From assembly GCF_029962835.1 (NCBI RefSeq), contig NC_080586.1:64860001-64924000 (forward strand): a stretch of DNA of 64,000 nt, given 5' to 3'. The position numbers and the translations under genes are program-made. The stretch is from Magnolia sinica. Lineage: Eukaryota; Streptophyta; Magnoliopsida; Magnoliales; Magnoliaceae. The notes beneath the pieces were generated by a model that saw nothing but the letters and a program-made list of their open reading frames with translations, did no database searches and was not told the origin of the DNA. Below, in pieces: positions 24,386-36,929 of this stretch; position 1 is the first letter of the stretch; each line of letters starts with the position of its first letter.

Positions 24386-24821
24386 GGTGTCAGAGGGAGA
24401 CGGGCTCGAACTGGGGTCCGTATGGCTATCGCTTAAGGGAGGTGCCCCATCAAACGAATCGCCAAGAGTGAGCCGTGCCGTACTCCGTGTGGCCTTAGGT
24501 GACATTCCCTATATACAACATAGGGTGCAACCCAAGTCAGATTTAGCATGCCCACAACCTCAACCACACAGCATTTGCATACAGTTTAAAGAAACTTCAT
24601 GCATTTCATTTACCAAAATTGTCACAATACATGAAATATGACATTATATAAATCATGACAGGAAACACATATGAGCTATTGCAAATAAAGCTGCAAACAT
24701 TAAGACAACTAACAAACACAACCACACTATTTACCTACGATATTACTAAGCTCTTAAACATTAAAACACAAACATCCTAAGACAACAACAAAACAAACTA
24801 CTGGGCAATGACATGGATGAC

Positions 24822-26053
24822 TAGACATCTGAGTCTGGCGTCGGAGGAGGGGCGCCCTTATCCTGCAGGCAGCACAGGATAGTGTTCAAGGTGTGGGTCA
24901 CCTTCTTGAACTTGTGCTTCACAAGGGTCCGGACATCGATAATCTCCTGTTGCAAGGCAGCCTGGCCCTCCTCATGTCGAGCTAAGCGGGCTTCCCTAGC
25001 AGCCTGATCAGGGTCATGCTCCGTTGCCATAGGAGGGGAGCTCTCATCCCTGTCCTGAGCCTATACTTCTTCCTTCTGTTCATCTTCTATCTCTTCTCTA
25101 CTTTCCTCCTCGCTTTCATACTCTTCACTAGCCGTCTCGTCCTCACTCTCATCGAGGCGGGGTTGTTGCTACCGTGGCCCAATTTCCATCTGGTTGAGAG
25201 TAGTCTCGTTAATGTAATGGGTCGGCACCGGTACTTCCACCCTAAGTCTATAGCCAAAATCATGTGCAATCTTGCATATGAGTCGGCCGAATGGGAGCGA
25301 ATCAGATGCTCTAGTGGAGCGTGCGGTAAAAACTATCTGCCGCAGAACATGCATAGGCACGCACAACTTCTCTCCCTGCCCCACTTGGTATAGGAAATCT
25401 ACCATCAGACGGGTGTACTTGCTACGGTTGCTCCACCTAGGGTACACATTATACGTGAAGATGTGGTGGAGCAGGCGGAAGTCATCAGTCATATTAGTTG
25501 CTAGGAGACTGTTGTTCAGATTCCAGCGAGCCAGTTGTCCACAAAGGAATCGCGTGCGGCGATCCCTTTCACGTACACTCTTCAAATTCTTCTCGCTTGC
25601 ATGCACTTCGCCAAGCAGCATCTTCATAAGCCGAGCTATCAACCCAGCATCAATTGTGGCCTCCCGATCTCTACCAATGGAGATCTTGAACTGCAAGGGC
25701 TCCAATGTAGGCTCTCGAATGTGGGCGTAGAAGGCTCAGACTATGCCCACATTTGTGCGGTACTCACCCTCGAACACAGGACCCCACCCGGCCTCAACCA
25801 GGCGGTCCATCACCAAGTACTGCCCAAAGAGCTTCTCATCCACATGAGCTTTAAAGAGGATCTTGCGACCCTGAAATCTCCCATGAGACATATCCATCAG
25901 GAGGATCCTTTCGAGGGGAGCATGGGGAACAAGCTCCCGCTTGGTCCGTATCTCCCGATCAACATTAGCACTAGTAGCGGCGCCTCTAAGCCTCCTTGAA
26001 CGAGTGGGACAACTAGGCCCGACTTCATCCGTAGGAGTCCTCTTCTTCCCTAT
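24822..26053 (-). pseudogene. Extra ORF between 5' LTR and gag of element D (plant transposon-protein domain)
   Basis: A single frame of about 410 codons runs on the minus strand in the same sense as gag-pol, with stops near 25737, 25166 and 25060. It begins with a basic segment (RSRRLRGA), then LFGQYLVMDRLVEAGW and VFEGEYRTNVGIV, then after a stop AFYAHI, and blocks such as LLHHIFTYNVYPRW, RLMVDFLYQV and LPFGRLICKIAHDFGYRL. These resemble the 'putative plant transposon protein' domain (Transposase_32 in my memory) seen in many plant repeats. A strongly acidic linker (ESEDETASEEYESEEESREE) and a helical, coiled-coil-like tail to 24822 follow. At 26053 the frame opens directly after TTCTTTCTCATAG, a good 3' splice site, so an upstream exon is possible. 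Function unknown. Confidence 0.65.
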
Positions 26054-26929
26054 GAGAAAGAAGCGTGAAAATCAAGAAAATGGCCGTCACAAGCTCAAAT
26101 AGAGCCATTGGAGTGGGATGATAGGTGGAAAAAGGAGGGGTTGTTGAACTTGAAGGTATGTGAGACACAAATGAGAGATTTGTGCTCTCAAATCAAAGGA
26201 AAAGAGAGAGATAGGAGAGGATTTTGATGGGAAACGGTGGAGGGGTGTGGGTGTTGAAGGAAAATGATAAAATGGGTGGATGGAGGAGAGATTTGAGAGA
26301 GATACAAAAATTTTTGAAGGGAAAGGAAAGCTTGGAGGGGTAGTTTATGAAGGGAAGGTGTGTTAGGAGGGTTTAAAATCAACTCATCATGCATCAGTGG
26401 GCCACACAGCACCCTAGGGGCGTCGGCCCGAACCAGCCCGCCCGGCCAGGCTCCCTAGCTGGCGAGGCCTCACGGAACCGGCGAGGTCCTTGCTGGCCTC
26501 TGGACTGTCCGGCGATAGCTCACCGATGGGGCGAAGTCCTCCTGCTCACTGGACTTTAAAAATATGTGGGGCCCACCCTAGGTCCCCCTGGAAGTGTTTC
26601 ATTTGGCCCCCGACTCCGTTTTGAGTCGTTTCGGGTCATTTTGAGTAATTTCTGATGTAACTACGTATTTTCTCGATTGTTGAAGGCTAGGATTGGGTAA
26701 ATCATAGTCTAAACCCGTCTACTGATGGTCTAGAAGTGGTTCAGAGTTGACTCAAGCGATCACGGATGTGTACAGACCCGATCTCATCGATAGTTTTCGG
26801 TAAATTTTGCCAATTTGTGAAACTGGACAACCTAAGCTTGTTTCTACATTTTTCTCGAACCCACCTAGGTCTAAATGCACCAGCGTACATCGTGTGACCA
26901 TAACCCAGGTCCGGTTTAATCAAAATCAT
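26054..26929 (-). other. Leader region of element D
   Basis: This untranslated stretch lies between PBS and extra ORF. On the minus strand 26130-26350 is pyrimidine-rich, as expected upstream of a splice acceptor; 26400-26530 is GC-rich. No conserved frame seen. Confidence 0.5.
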
Positions 26930-26942
26930 GCTTTGATTCCAA
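26930..26942 (-). other. Primer binding site of element D (initiator tRNA-Met type)
   Basis: On the minus strand TTGGAATCAAAGC lies two bases after the LTR end. It matches the plant initiator-Met site TTGGTATCAGAGC at 11 of 13 positions. Confidence 0.8.
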
Positions 26943-26944
26943 CT

Positions 26945-29900
26945 TGTAACGCCCTGAAAATCGAGGGTTGAGTAAAAGTCCAACTCTTGAGTTCCAATGC
27001 ATCACTTATGCAACATATTTAATAATGATTAAATGTTGTTTGTATTAGTGCATAAAACATGAATAAGATTAAGCCAAATCAGCAAAATATAATCCAGGGA
27101 CAGTTGTAATACGCAAGCGGAAGACTAAAACAAATATGTATAACTTGATAAACTAATTTAGGTCTCCAAAGTATGTATGCATTGCCAGGTCAATAATTAC
27201 ATGTATTGTTTCAAAATACAAAATGCCAAAAATGTAATAGTCCACTATAAGTATAACTTTGAAGCCCCGTCGATCAGAACGGTGTACGAGAACCCGCCTG
27301 AATACTGCATGTATGAGAATGCCTCCTCATCATCCTCAAGTCCGGCTCCGTCTCGCAGGCTACGCCATCATCTGAACCTACAATAGGGTCTGGTTGGTGT
27401 TCAAGACACCGTCCCGTAACGTGGGAGTGAGTGATTAACTCAGTGGAACAATAAAGCAAATGTTAATATGTTATCAATTCAGTCAAGCAATAATGATAAA
27501 GCAATACAATCGAACATCCCTAAGTGTTCTGATTAATGCAGGATGGTATGAATAAATGATGCATGCCCTCGCCTACACTCCCTCAGCGATCTTCATCTAA
27601 CGGCCGTGCATGTCAGTCACTTCCTCGTGCTCTCTACATATCGCCAAACGGCACATGCAATGTGGTGCATGAATATGATTACTAAGTTCTTATTAGTCCT
27701 TTTCATACAGCAGGATTGAGAAGCTAAGGTACCTCCCTTGTATCAATTCCCAAATGATGATCCATTCTAAGGTCATCAGTCCTAGTAAATCTCATACGAT
27801 GATACAGTTCTAGGTCGCTACAAAGGGCTCATCACCTTATTGGTGCAGGCCTAGTGTACTCTTGTTGCTACGTAAGGGCTCGTTGCCTCTACGCAGTCTT
27901 AGCATACGCTCGAGATCATTACAAAGGGCTCGTCACCTTATCAGCGTAGGCTGACAGCTCGTATACAGTGTCTCATACCACCATATTCGGCTCACGAGAC
28001 TGTGTTGCTCACTGGACACTACGGGGAGGCTCGTCACCCCAGCATAGGCCGACAGATCGACCACGGTATCCCATACCACCATGCCCGGCTCATGAGTCTT
28101 AGCGGATCGAGGTACCAAGGTTTAAAGGAGTTTTCACTGGTGAGTTTAGTACCCTAGATTCAAGCAGTAACGTCCATACATAGTGAACATACATCGGGTC
28201 AATCGGGTTACTTGACGAGTTCGACTAGCATGAGCGTACATCGAATTGATTGACATGAAGTGCACGAGCACTCCGTGTGGCCTAACCACTGTCGACAATC
28301 GAAGTACGGCTCGGGCTTATTGAACACGTCCTGTGGGCAAAAACAACCTCAGCCACCAAATCAAAACCTGTTACTGATTTCCTGGACTATTTCATAGTCC
28401 CAACCACACTCAGTACCAACAAGAGTTCATGTGAGATAATCAAACAGTAAGTAATTCAAATCCTACAACCATTTAAGCATTTTATGAAATACAATATAAA
28501 CATGAATTCACACATATGTATTTCATTAGTAATCAGACAATATAATATAAGGTACATAAAGGGATTTATACACATAGTTAAGGTAGTTGAGAACCTTATC
28601 TCAATGCCCATATACAGTACAAGTCACCAATTACTTACTCATACAGACAATTTATCAAACACTTATACTACACCTATCGACATACATGACATATGTTGAT
28701 TTTTTTTTTAAACATATACTTGGACAAATCCTTCCGACAAGGAGTTGTCACAAACACCATCATCATGCACTTACATCCCATAGCCACGGTAAGCACAAAT
28801 CATGATTTCATATTCATTCAGTCATTTCAACAAACACTTACACTACACCCTTCAAGATACATGACGTACATCGGTTATAACATGTATTTGGGAGGATCCT
28901 TTTGCCAAGGAGTTGTTACAAATACAACTATCCCCTATCCATGACAGATAATCATGGCAAACACGAATCCCTATTCTACATGCATTCAATCATTTCAATA
29001 AATACCTAGAATACACTATAGTCAATATAGTTCATATATATCTGAAACGGGAAACAAACGACGCATTTGGCATGTGAAATAGCACCCATGTCAGTAATAA
29101 ATCATTAACCAACATTGAAAGGCTTAAAAACCAAAACCTATACGTTTATAGTCCGCACCTTTCGCTGGTAGACTCGTAACGAACTCAGTTTTAAAGCTAA
29201 GTCTTTGTCTACGACACCACAATAACCTATATCAGGGAATAAGTCAGCTATTTCATCTATTACAATAATTGAAAACTCTAAAACAGGTTAGGATTAGGAT
29301 TCCTTACCTAAGTATGGAGTCAGAATCGCCTGTATAGCGATATAGGAATGGCAGTTGAGTGCGTGGAGTAGCGGGATCGAATCCCAGGAAGAATCTCCAA
29401 CTCTCACTCTCACTTTCTCTCTTTTCTCTCCTCTCTCTCCTAGGGTTTCTCAAATTCGTATGGGGTGAGAGAGAGAGGGTTTAAGGTCCTTATATAGGCC
29501 CAGGATTGATGGAAATGGCCCAGGGCCAAGGTATACTTAGGTTATATCCAAATATGGACTGTTCCGATCCAACGGAGCACTTCTGGTGGCCTCTTTTCCA
29601 CGTGCGGTCGGATTTAAACTCCCTGACCATGGATCTAGGTCAGGCTGAGTTTTCGTTCCGATCGGATTTACAGATCAGCCGTGGCAGACCAGTTTCAGTT
29701 TAACGGTCACCGGCACTCGATCAGGGCCACAAGTACACCGACATGTGTGGGACATTTCTCCTGATCCGAGGGTGTATTTGGGTTAGATTCTGACGGTCTG
29801 AATCTTTATATTTGGCCTGCAAGCGACACGACTTAGATTATTTAAATTCAGATTTTTATTTCTAAATATTTTCTCGCTTCTCACACACTTTGCTCCAGGC

Positions 29901-30210
29901 TCAAGTCGTGCATTTCTAAACATAATTAGGACTTGATTTCCTAGGGAGTTGTCAAGTCCAGTAATGCGGTTATATCTGTATAGTTTCAGGGTAATCAGAC
30001 TTTCGACGTGCGGTCCTGGTTCGATATAGAGTTTCGGTGTGCTCCCGAGAGCAACTGGGTTTAGGGATGGATTCTAGATTTCAGGGTAATGTAGCGTCTA
30101 TGATTCTGCACGTTTTGGGTCTTGCAGATCATATTTAAAGTGATTAGCTCTAATTTCACAAGCACTCTAGTTTAGCACTTGCTAACATTAACCTAATTTC
30201 TAAAGATTTT
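26945..30210 (-). repeat. Element D 5' LTR, main part
   Basis: It starts TGTAACGCCCTG and is collinear with 16473-19797. It is interrupted at 30210 by solo LTR E and finishes at 35646-35711. Together the parts are 3332 bp, within 7 bp of the 3' LTR. Confidence 0.93.
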
Positions 30211-32114
30211 TGTCACGCCCCAAACCCGAAAATCGGATTCACAGGAATCCCGATTGCCGAATCCGGTGTTGACAACTTCTATAGTACTTCATTCTCGGCT
30301 CCTAGCGTCCATACGCCAGATTCCGATCCTGCGGTCCTATAAGGAGGGTTTTTTTTTAAAAAAAACATTTAACTCGTAATAAGCATAACCACAAGATTAC
30401 CCAATTCACAAAGGCAACATCATCATCACATATCCACTAATATAGTCATTTGAGTACAATGTTGAAAGGAAAATACATAAATCGAAAATCAAGCACCAGA
30501 AGACCGTTGCATGCTCCAAGCTCAACACTGCTGCAACCTAACATCATCTGCACGCATCTATCGTGCATAAGCTTATAGAAAGCTTAGAGGGTAGTGTAAG
30601 TGTGTACACAAGGTAAGTGCCAAGTATTCAATATCAGAGTAATCAGATTAAGCGGAAGCACTAACAAGCCCATGGATCATACAATATCAGGGTACACAAT
30701 ACAAATCAACTATGCAAATGAGGAGTCAAAGCGAGCCAAATATTAGATGCCGAGGATACAATGTCATAAGTCACACAATATCGAAAGTACTGGTAATCAA
30801 TAAATTATATAATGTCGAAATAAACAGAAATACTGACAAGAGCATGAATTATCATAGTAAACAGAATATTGACAAAGATCATAAATCATATGCTAATTGA
30901 GTAAGCGAAAATACGAATAAGTCCATGAGTCAATCAATGTCAGAATATGCAATGTAGAACAACTATGCAAATGAGGAATCATAGATAGCCAAATATCAGA
31001 TGTGATACAACATACATTCCTGATGAGTAACACAAATAGCGTCAGCCGTACCTAGGCCATATAAATGCAGAGACACAATAACCCAAAATGTTGTATGCTG
31101 CGGATGTTATGCAATATGCGGTGCGAATGGAATGACCATACTGGAGTGTGAAGTCGGGATGATAGTACGTAGTATCGCAGGCTATGGGGTCCATCACAAG
31201 GGACTTCTATCCAAACCAATCCCATACCTAAATTTGGATAGTCAGACTCAATGTGGTAAACTCCTGATCTCAGGTTAGTCGAGTGCCCCAACCGAAATCC
31301 TAGCCATTGCGAAGGCACATGTAATAAATAGTTGCGCACCACCAACCCAAGTGGATAGTGAATGAATGAATGCATGAATGAGTATGCAACTCCTGCTCAC
31401 TAAATCCACATATCAGTACAGTTCATCTCTGGGATCATCACCGGGGTTTAGTACACTCCAAATGGCACTGTCGCTCTCCCAGCCGCGCAGTCCAAGTGAG
31501 CGTAAGAAACCTCACTATCCGCCTGGCCAATAGTTCGCCAATACCTATCCGGCACGTCGATAGCGGACCCATTCACGAGCTGGTCAAACACAGCCTAGTA
31601 TTGCCCCCTGCCATCCGGCGGGTAAGGCCACACCCCCTCCCAACCGACCACGACACAGTGGGAGACGCGGCCTCCTGGTATTCGACACTCGGGCGCTCAT
31701 GTATCTACTCGGTCTCGACGTTGGGGCATCTCCTGGCCACGGAGTTTTAGGAATTTTCACCCAGGGACATTTATGGCGCCCGTATGCTAAAACCAAACAT
31801 TTTCAGTGTCCCCCATCCACGATATGCCTGTGGAGGCTACGGCCCTGGTGTCGCTAGGGCGTACAGTAATCATAATGCGAGATGCATGAGTCATACGATC
31901 CAGTCATGCATCAATCATGCGCATACCGTGTACTCATGTGAGATAACTTCCGCCTATCAAGGAGTCTCATAATAACATGCTCAATGACATATGCAATGAT
32001 CAACCACATCTCATAACAAACATGCAGATGATGCGTATGGGCATGTATCATGATGCTAAGCTGTCACATACTCATAATTAGTATTAACAACCGGCATCGA
32101 CAATCGACCTCGAC

Positions 32115-33480
32115 AATGTGGACATTTAACCAACATTGCCCCCAAGGAATGGCCTACATAGAGCCAAACATATAATGGGCCTACGGCCTCACATAAAGGC
32201 TTGATATACAACACAGTGGGTCTTACTCAAGGGCCACATATACACAACAGGCGGGCCCTACTCATGGGCCTTAAATACACGACATATGGGCCCTACACAT
32301 GGGTCTCGAATACATCAAATGGGCCATGCATCATGGGCCATGAATACATCACAATGGGCCTTTCTCATGGGCCTAACATACATTGTAATGGGCCTTTCTC
32401 ATGGGCCTAACATACATCATAATGGGCTCCATAGCCTGGTCCTCAAATGCATCCCAATGGGCCTCATCACATAGGCCTCATATACATCATATTAGGCCTT
32501 AAACACAGCCTGAATGCACATCACAACGATCCTCAAATACGAGCCGCATATACATTGCATTGGGCCTCAACAATCGGCCTCGATATTCGGCCTCAATAAT
32601 CGGTACCGATAATTAACATTTATAATCAGCACTGACAATCAGCATCGATAATCAGCACCGACAACCCGCATATATAAACAAGGCGGGGTCCATAGATAGA
32701 CAACCAATCAACAATAATGTAAAGATCGGCTCTCGGCCGTGGTTATATTAATCTGATAGTACGGAGCCATCTGTCTATGGCAAATGAGGCCCACTTATTT
32801 GGGTTAACCCATAAGAGAATGATGAGAATGGGCATAACAAGGCCTAAGGGAAGGTCACAATGTGGACATCGAACCATCATTGCCCATCAATGTGGATATC
32901 TAACCAACATTGCTCCCAAGGAATCGCCTACATAGGGGCAAACATATAGTGGGTCATGGCCTCACACGAGGGGCTCATACACAACATAGTGGGCCTCACA
33001 CAAAGGGCCGCATATACAACAAGTGGGCCACGCTACTTGGGTCTCATATACAATATATGGGCCACGTCCCATGGGCCTGAATATATTACAAAGGATCACA
33101 ACCCATGGGCCTTTAACATATTACAATGGGCCTCACGTACATCAAGTCGGCATATCACATGGGCTGCACCAAAGGGACTCATATACATCATAATGGGCTT
33201 CAAATACAAAATAGGTGGGCCCCATCACATGGGCTAGGTATACATCTCATTGGGCCGCATGATATGGGCTTCAAACGTATCACAATGGCCTGAGGAGACA
33301 GTCCATACGGCCCAAAATAAATGGACAGCATGAATATGGAACATATACAGCATGGTGGACCTATAAAATGGGCCCCACCAAATGGATAGTGTGTACATAA
33401 TACACACATCACGGCGGGCCTCATACATCCACAATAGGCCTCAATCAATCAACAATTGGGCATGATAAAACACATGCTTC
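32115..33480. repeat. GGGCC-rich tandem repeats with a 774-bp higher-order duplication
   Basis: Short degenerate units of the form CATGGGCCTNANATACATCA repeat at roughly 30-45 bases; two adjacent units near 32352-32420 are almost identical at 35 bases. A separate block of AATCGGCMYCGAT-type units lies at 32560-32680. The start of the array (32115) recurs at 32889 with good similarity over more than 100 bases, showing a larger duplication. Confidence 0.75.
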
Positions 33481-34823
33481 TGGTGCGCCTGAAAATTAAT
33501 GGACGGCAAGGATAAAACATTTATATCATGGTGGACTGCAGCCCATGAACTGTGTGTACACAAAACAGACCTCAGGTGGGTTCCGTCCCAACTGGACGGT
33601 ACCGATAAAATACATACACGACGGTGGGGCCCACCATCCTTTAGACGATATAGATAAAACACATACATCATATTGTGGCCTAGCACGTGGGTGGCACGGT
33701 CATACAACATCAATGTGGCCCCACACCACCCTCGACGGATGGGTAAAGTGGATGTAGAATAAATACGTCAAGGTGGGGTCCACGTCCCCAAAGGATGAAC
33801 ATTAAGGATAGAACACACCTCATATGTGGGGCCCTCAAAACTTGGGAGGTCAATACAGCCGTTATATAGTTGGTGTATTCGTACACCAGCCAACCCTCTT
33901 GCAGGTGGGTCCCACGTGGGGCACACCATCCCGTTTATCTCCCATCCCATCTATTGATAAGGTCACACAGAGGTTAAAAAAAAAAACAAATTTCATATTT
34001 GCCTAAAACCTCTGGCGCCTAAAAAGAATTTCAATGGCAGACGTTCAACCTTTGCTACTTGTAGCGTGGGCCACCTGAGCTCCATGTAGTGCTGATTTTT
34101 GGGGCATCTCAATATCCAGGTGGGGCCCATCAAACGCACGGTGGAGATGCTCGACAAACATCATGCTAGGGCCTGTGGTGGGGGCCCACCGTCCCTGCCA
34201 ACGTCCCGGGCAGCAGGAGCTGCGGCGTCCTCTGGATGCTGGACGTCAGCAGCAGCAGGGGCGTCCGCCCCTGCCAATGTATATTCTGTTTTTTTAGTTT
34301 TGTTGCGGTATTTCATAGGTGGGGTCCATGTCAAGAATATCCAACCCACCGGTTGGATTTTTGGGCTCGGGACAGTTCAAATGAGTCCAATATTGAACAT
34401 TTTTCGACACACAAAACGTCACAGCAGGTCTTAATAATTTTCTTTGACTATTAAAATAATATTGTAGACAGTGTGACCCACCTGAGTTTGGATCAGCTTC
34501 ATTCTTCGGCTCAACGCCTAAAATGAGCTGGAAAATAGGGTGGACAATGTAGATTAATTACATGCATCATGAGTGGGGCCTGTTGTGGGTCCCACACTTC
34601 TCCCTCCTACTAGGAACACGCTGGGGCGCTGCAGCCCTGGACGATGGCAGCAGCGTCCTTAGCCTCCCTCTTTAAAAGGAGTATCTACCACGCCACCCCC
34701 TCCCCCCCCCCCCAACACTGCAGTAGGATTTCACCACCTACGTGGGCCCATTTGATGGACGGTATGGATGGTCCACTGGATAGCGTGGGTAGAATACATA
34801 CCACAAGGTGGGCCATCTTACAA

Positions 34824-34828
<5 letters not shown>

Positions 34829-34879
<51 letters not shown>
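34829..34879. repeat. (AG)n microsatellite
   Basis: About 25 uninterrupted AG units lie within element E. The short frames across it (Arg-Glu or Ser-Leu repeats) are artefacts. Confidence 0.98.
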
Positions 34880-34881
<2 letters not shown>

Positions 34882-35645
34882 GGTTATGGGAGGGGCCCCG
34901 CCACTATGGGCCCTCCCTATATAATACATACATCAAGATGGGTCCCACCAAGTGTGGGCCCTTAAATCATAAAAAATAAAATAAAATAAAGATCACCCAC
35001 CTCAAGATGTTTTCTTCCTTCTTCCACCAACGGGTTCTAGAGCTCTAAGGAATCAAGATTCAACGGTTAAGATTGATTTTGGAGGGTGGAGATGAGAGGT
35101 AGGAAGGTTGGCCACACTAGCTCTTCTCATGGAGAGCTTAGACGGTGGACTCATGGGATTGCTTAGAATGAAAATGAGAAATGAGAGAGAGGGGAGTGGT
35201 GTAAGGGATATGGTATGGGAATGTATGGGTTACCTTGACTTTTGGGTAAGAATGGGATGGGATATGTATGAGTGTTGTTGACTTGTGGGTGAGAAAGGGA
35301 TGGGTGTGATGGGATATGTACTTGACTTGTACATTGATTGATTGATGTGACAGGTCGTAGAGATTCTCTCGGAATTCGCAACGCATGGTGTTTTCCTCGA
35401 ACTGAACACGGGCCCACACCTCCTGCCCTGGGTATCGGATCGGTGCGCGAGTCGCAGCGTTAGAACCGCGGCGATGGCGCGGTCGCTAGAGTACAAGATT
35501 CGAGTTGAGTCGAATCCGATATACAGGACTCGGCTTAAGATCGCGCACAAACATTGAATACAAGTCGAGGGTTGCCGGAATTTGACCGGAATGACCGCGA
35601 AAGCCTAAGGAGCAGTACGGATTATGATACGGGCCTCACAGTTTT

Positions 35646-35711
35646 GGTCCTGGGTAATTTCTGTTTGAGGTGGTACTCGGGTCCTTGTACAAATTTTTTC
35701 GAGATGTTACA
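35646..35711 (-). repeat. Element D 5' LTR, end part
   Basis: GGTCCTGGGTAATTTCTG onward matches 19732-19797. It ends in GAGATGTTACA, followed by the TTCCA duplication. Confidence 0.92.
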
Positions 35712-35716
35712 TTCCA

Positions 35717-36929
35717 TGATGAGAGGCCAAAGGCCTATTCCATGTATGCACGTTTCCATGGTGGACCATTCTCCATGGACCCACCATGATGGATTTCTTT
35801 GATCTAGGATCTTGTTTGGGTCATCTAGACCATAGTATGTATGTTAGGGATAACATCAACAACTTTTTTGGATTGTAAGATCACATGTATGCATGATCTA
35901 TGAAGGATGTATATGTGATTGTAATGGTGAAGGATTCATAGTACCGGAATCCTCCCCTATGGCCGTTGATCTCTCTCTCCCTCTCTCTCTCTTTCTCTTT
36001 ATTTCTTTCCTCTATTTTTCTCCTGATGATTGGTGGCCCACTGATGTGCCACAAACGTCCCAGACCTTCAGATTTTTTGGGATGTCCAGGCCTACTAGGT
36101 TAGACGTCCCTATGCATGTTGCATGCATGGGTTGGATGACCCCAAATGCTTGATCTTCTTCGAGATCTTTGATTAAGAATGGGTCTGAAATTTTTGTGGT
36201 CCGTCTAGGTGAACCCCACTTGTATTATTTGAGCATTAATCCTCTTTTAATTACCTCATACATTTAATTTAATCCAAGTGTATGTTGCTGTCCAGAATTC
36301 TCTGGACAGTTTCTAGTTGATTTTGAACAAGATTTTGGGACTATTTGGGGGACTTTTATTACCCATCAAATATACCTTTCTGAAAGGTGGGGATCCCATC
36401 TTGATGTCTCCCAAATTTCAGTCCCATCCGACCTAGATTGAGGTCCCAAAGGTGTGGCCCAAGTAAGGTGGACAGTCTGGATTTTCTGCACTATTCCAGT
36501 AACATGTCAGTTTGAAAATCTTTGATTATAAGATAACTTTTGCATTGGTGGGCCACTTATGTGGACCCCCCTATGGTATACATATGAGGGGATGTAAAAA
36601 CCATTTTTTCCCAATTTTTGGAGGCCTTTAGTCCACACAATTGGAAGCTCAAATCAGGGTTAGCCTAAATTCTGCACTAACCAGATTTTTGGGCAGACAG
36701 TTTTCTTTTAAGTCAAATAAATACTTTCCTAAGTCGATAAAATCTAAAATTTTTCTAAGGGGTGGCCCACCTACCAAATTTCGAGGCCAACGGACCCCTG
36801 AGCAATTCTCGGCGAGGGCTGGATGCCCCAGGGCTGGGACGTCCAGCACGGGCTGGCTATCCACCCTCTTTTAGGCCCACCTTGATGTGTTTTGTATCCA
36901 CACTGTTCATCCAGATTGTGGTCTACATG
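35717..36929. repeat. Element C, middle segment
   Basis: This continues the solo LTR after D. It contains a CT-rich tract (35975-36020) and GTGGGCC-type motifs. It ends in ACATG (36925-36929), the left target duplication of F. No gene. Confidence 0.85.

Larger units (their letters stand above)
30211..35640. mobile_element. Element E: 5.4-kb solo LTR of the C family, inverted relative to C
   Basis: It starts TGTCACGCCCCAAACCC and ends GATACGGGCCTCACA. The flanks are ATTTT (30206-30210) and GTTTT (35641-35645), one mismatch apart; the uninterrupted target is visible in the other D LTR as AAAGGTTTTGGTCC. No pol or gag domain occurs inside. The reverse complement of its last 200 bases resembles the first 200 bases of C, and its first 140 bases resemble the end of C inverted. 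It is about 1 kb longer than C, plausibly because of the internal GGGCC-rich array. Confidence 0.86.
16473..35711 (-). mobile_element. Element D: full-length Tekay/Del-type chromodomain Ty3/Gypsy retrotransposon
   Basis: The TSD is TTCCA (16468-16472 and 35712-35716). The 3' LTR is 16473-19797 (3325 bp). The 5' LTR is 26945-30210 plus 35646-35711 (3332 bp after removing E). Transcription runs on the minus strand: PBS 26930-26942, an extra ORF, gag, protease, RT, RNase H, integrase, a chromodomain-like tail, PPT 19798-19814. Domain order and the chromodomain-like end fit the Tekay/Del chromovirus lineage. Each pol domain is recognisable but carries stops, so the copy is inactive. Its two LTRs are still closely similar, and it is clearly younger than element B. 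Confidence 0.93.

Noticed and set aside
19793..26053. Plus-strand frames across element D, such as 25272-25999
   Set aside because: They are antisense shadows of pol and of the extra ORF; no motifs were recognised.
32115..33480. Regular short repeats that might suggest a CRISPR-like or regulatory array
   Set aside because: Units are degenerate, without unique spacers of fixed length, in a plant solo LTR; best read as minisatellite.
33200..34434. Frames of 60-111 codons in element E
   Set aside because: They cover GGGCC repeats and spacer sequence, with no family similarity or consistent start.
34738..34979. Long Ser-Leu and Arg-Glu repeat frames
   Set aside because: They are translations of the (AG)n microsatellite.
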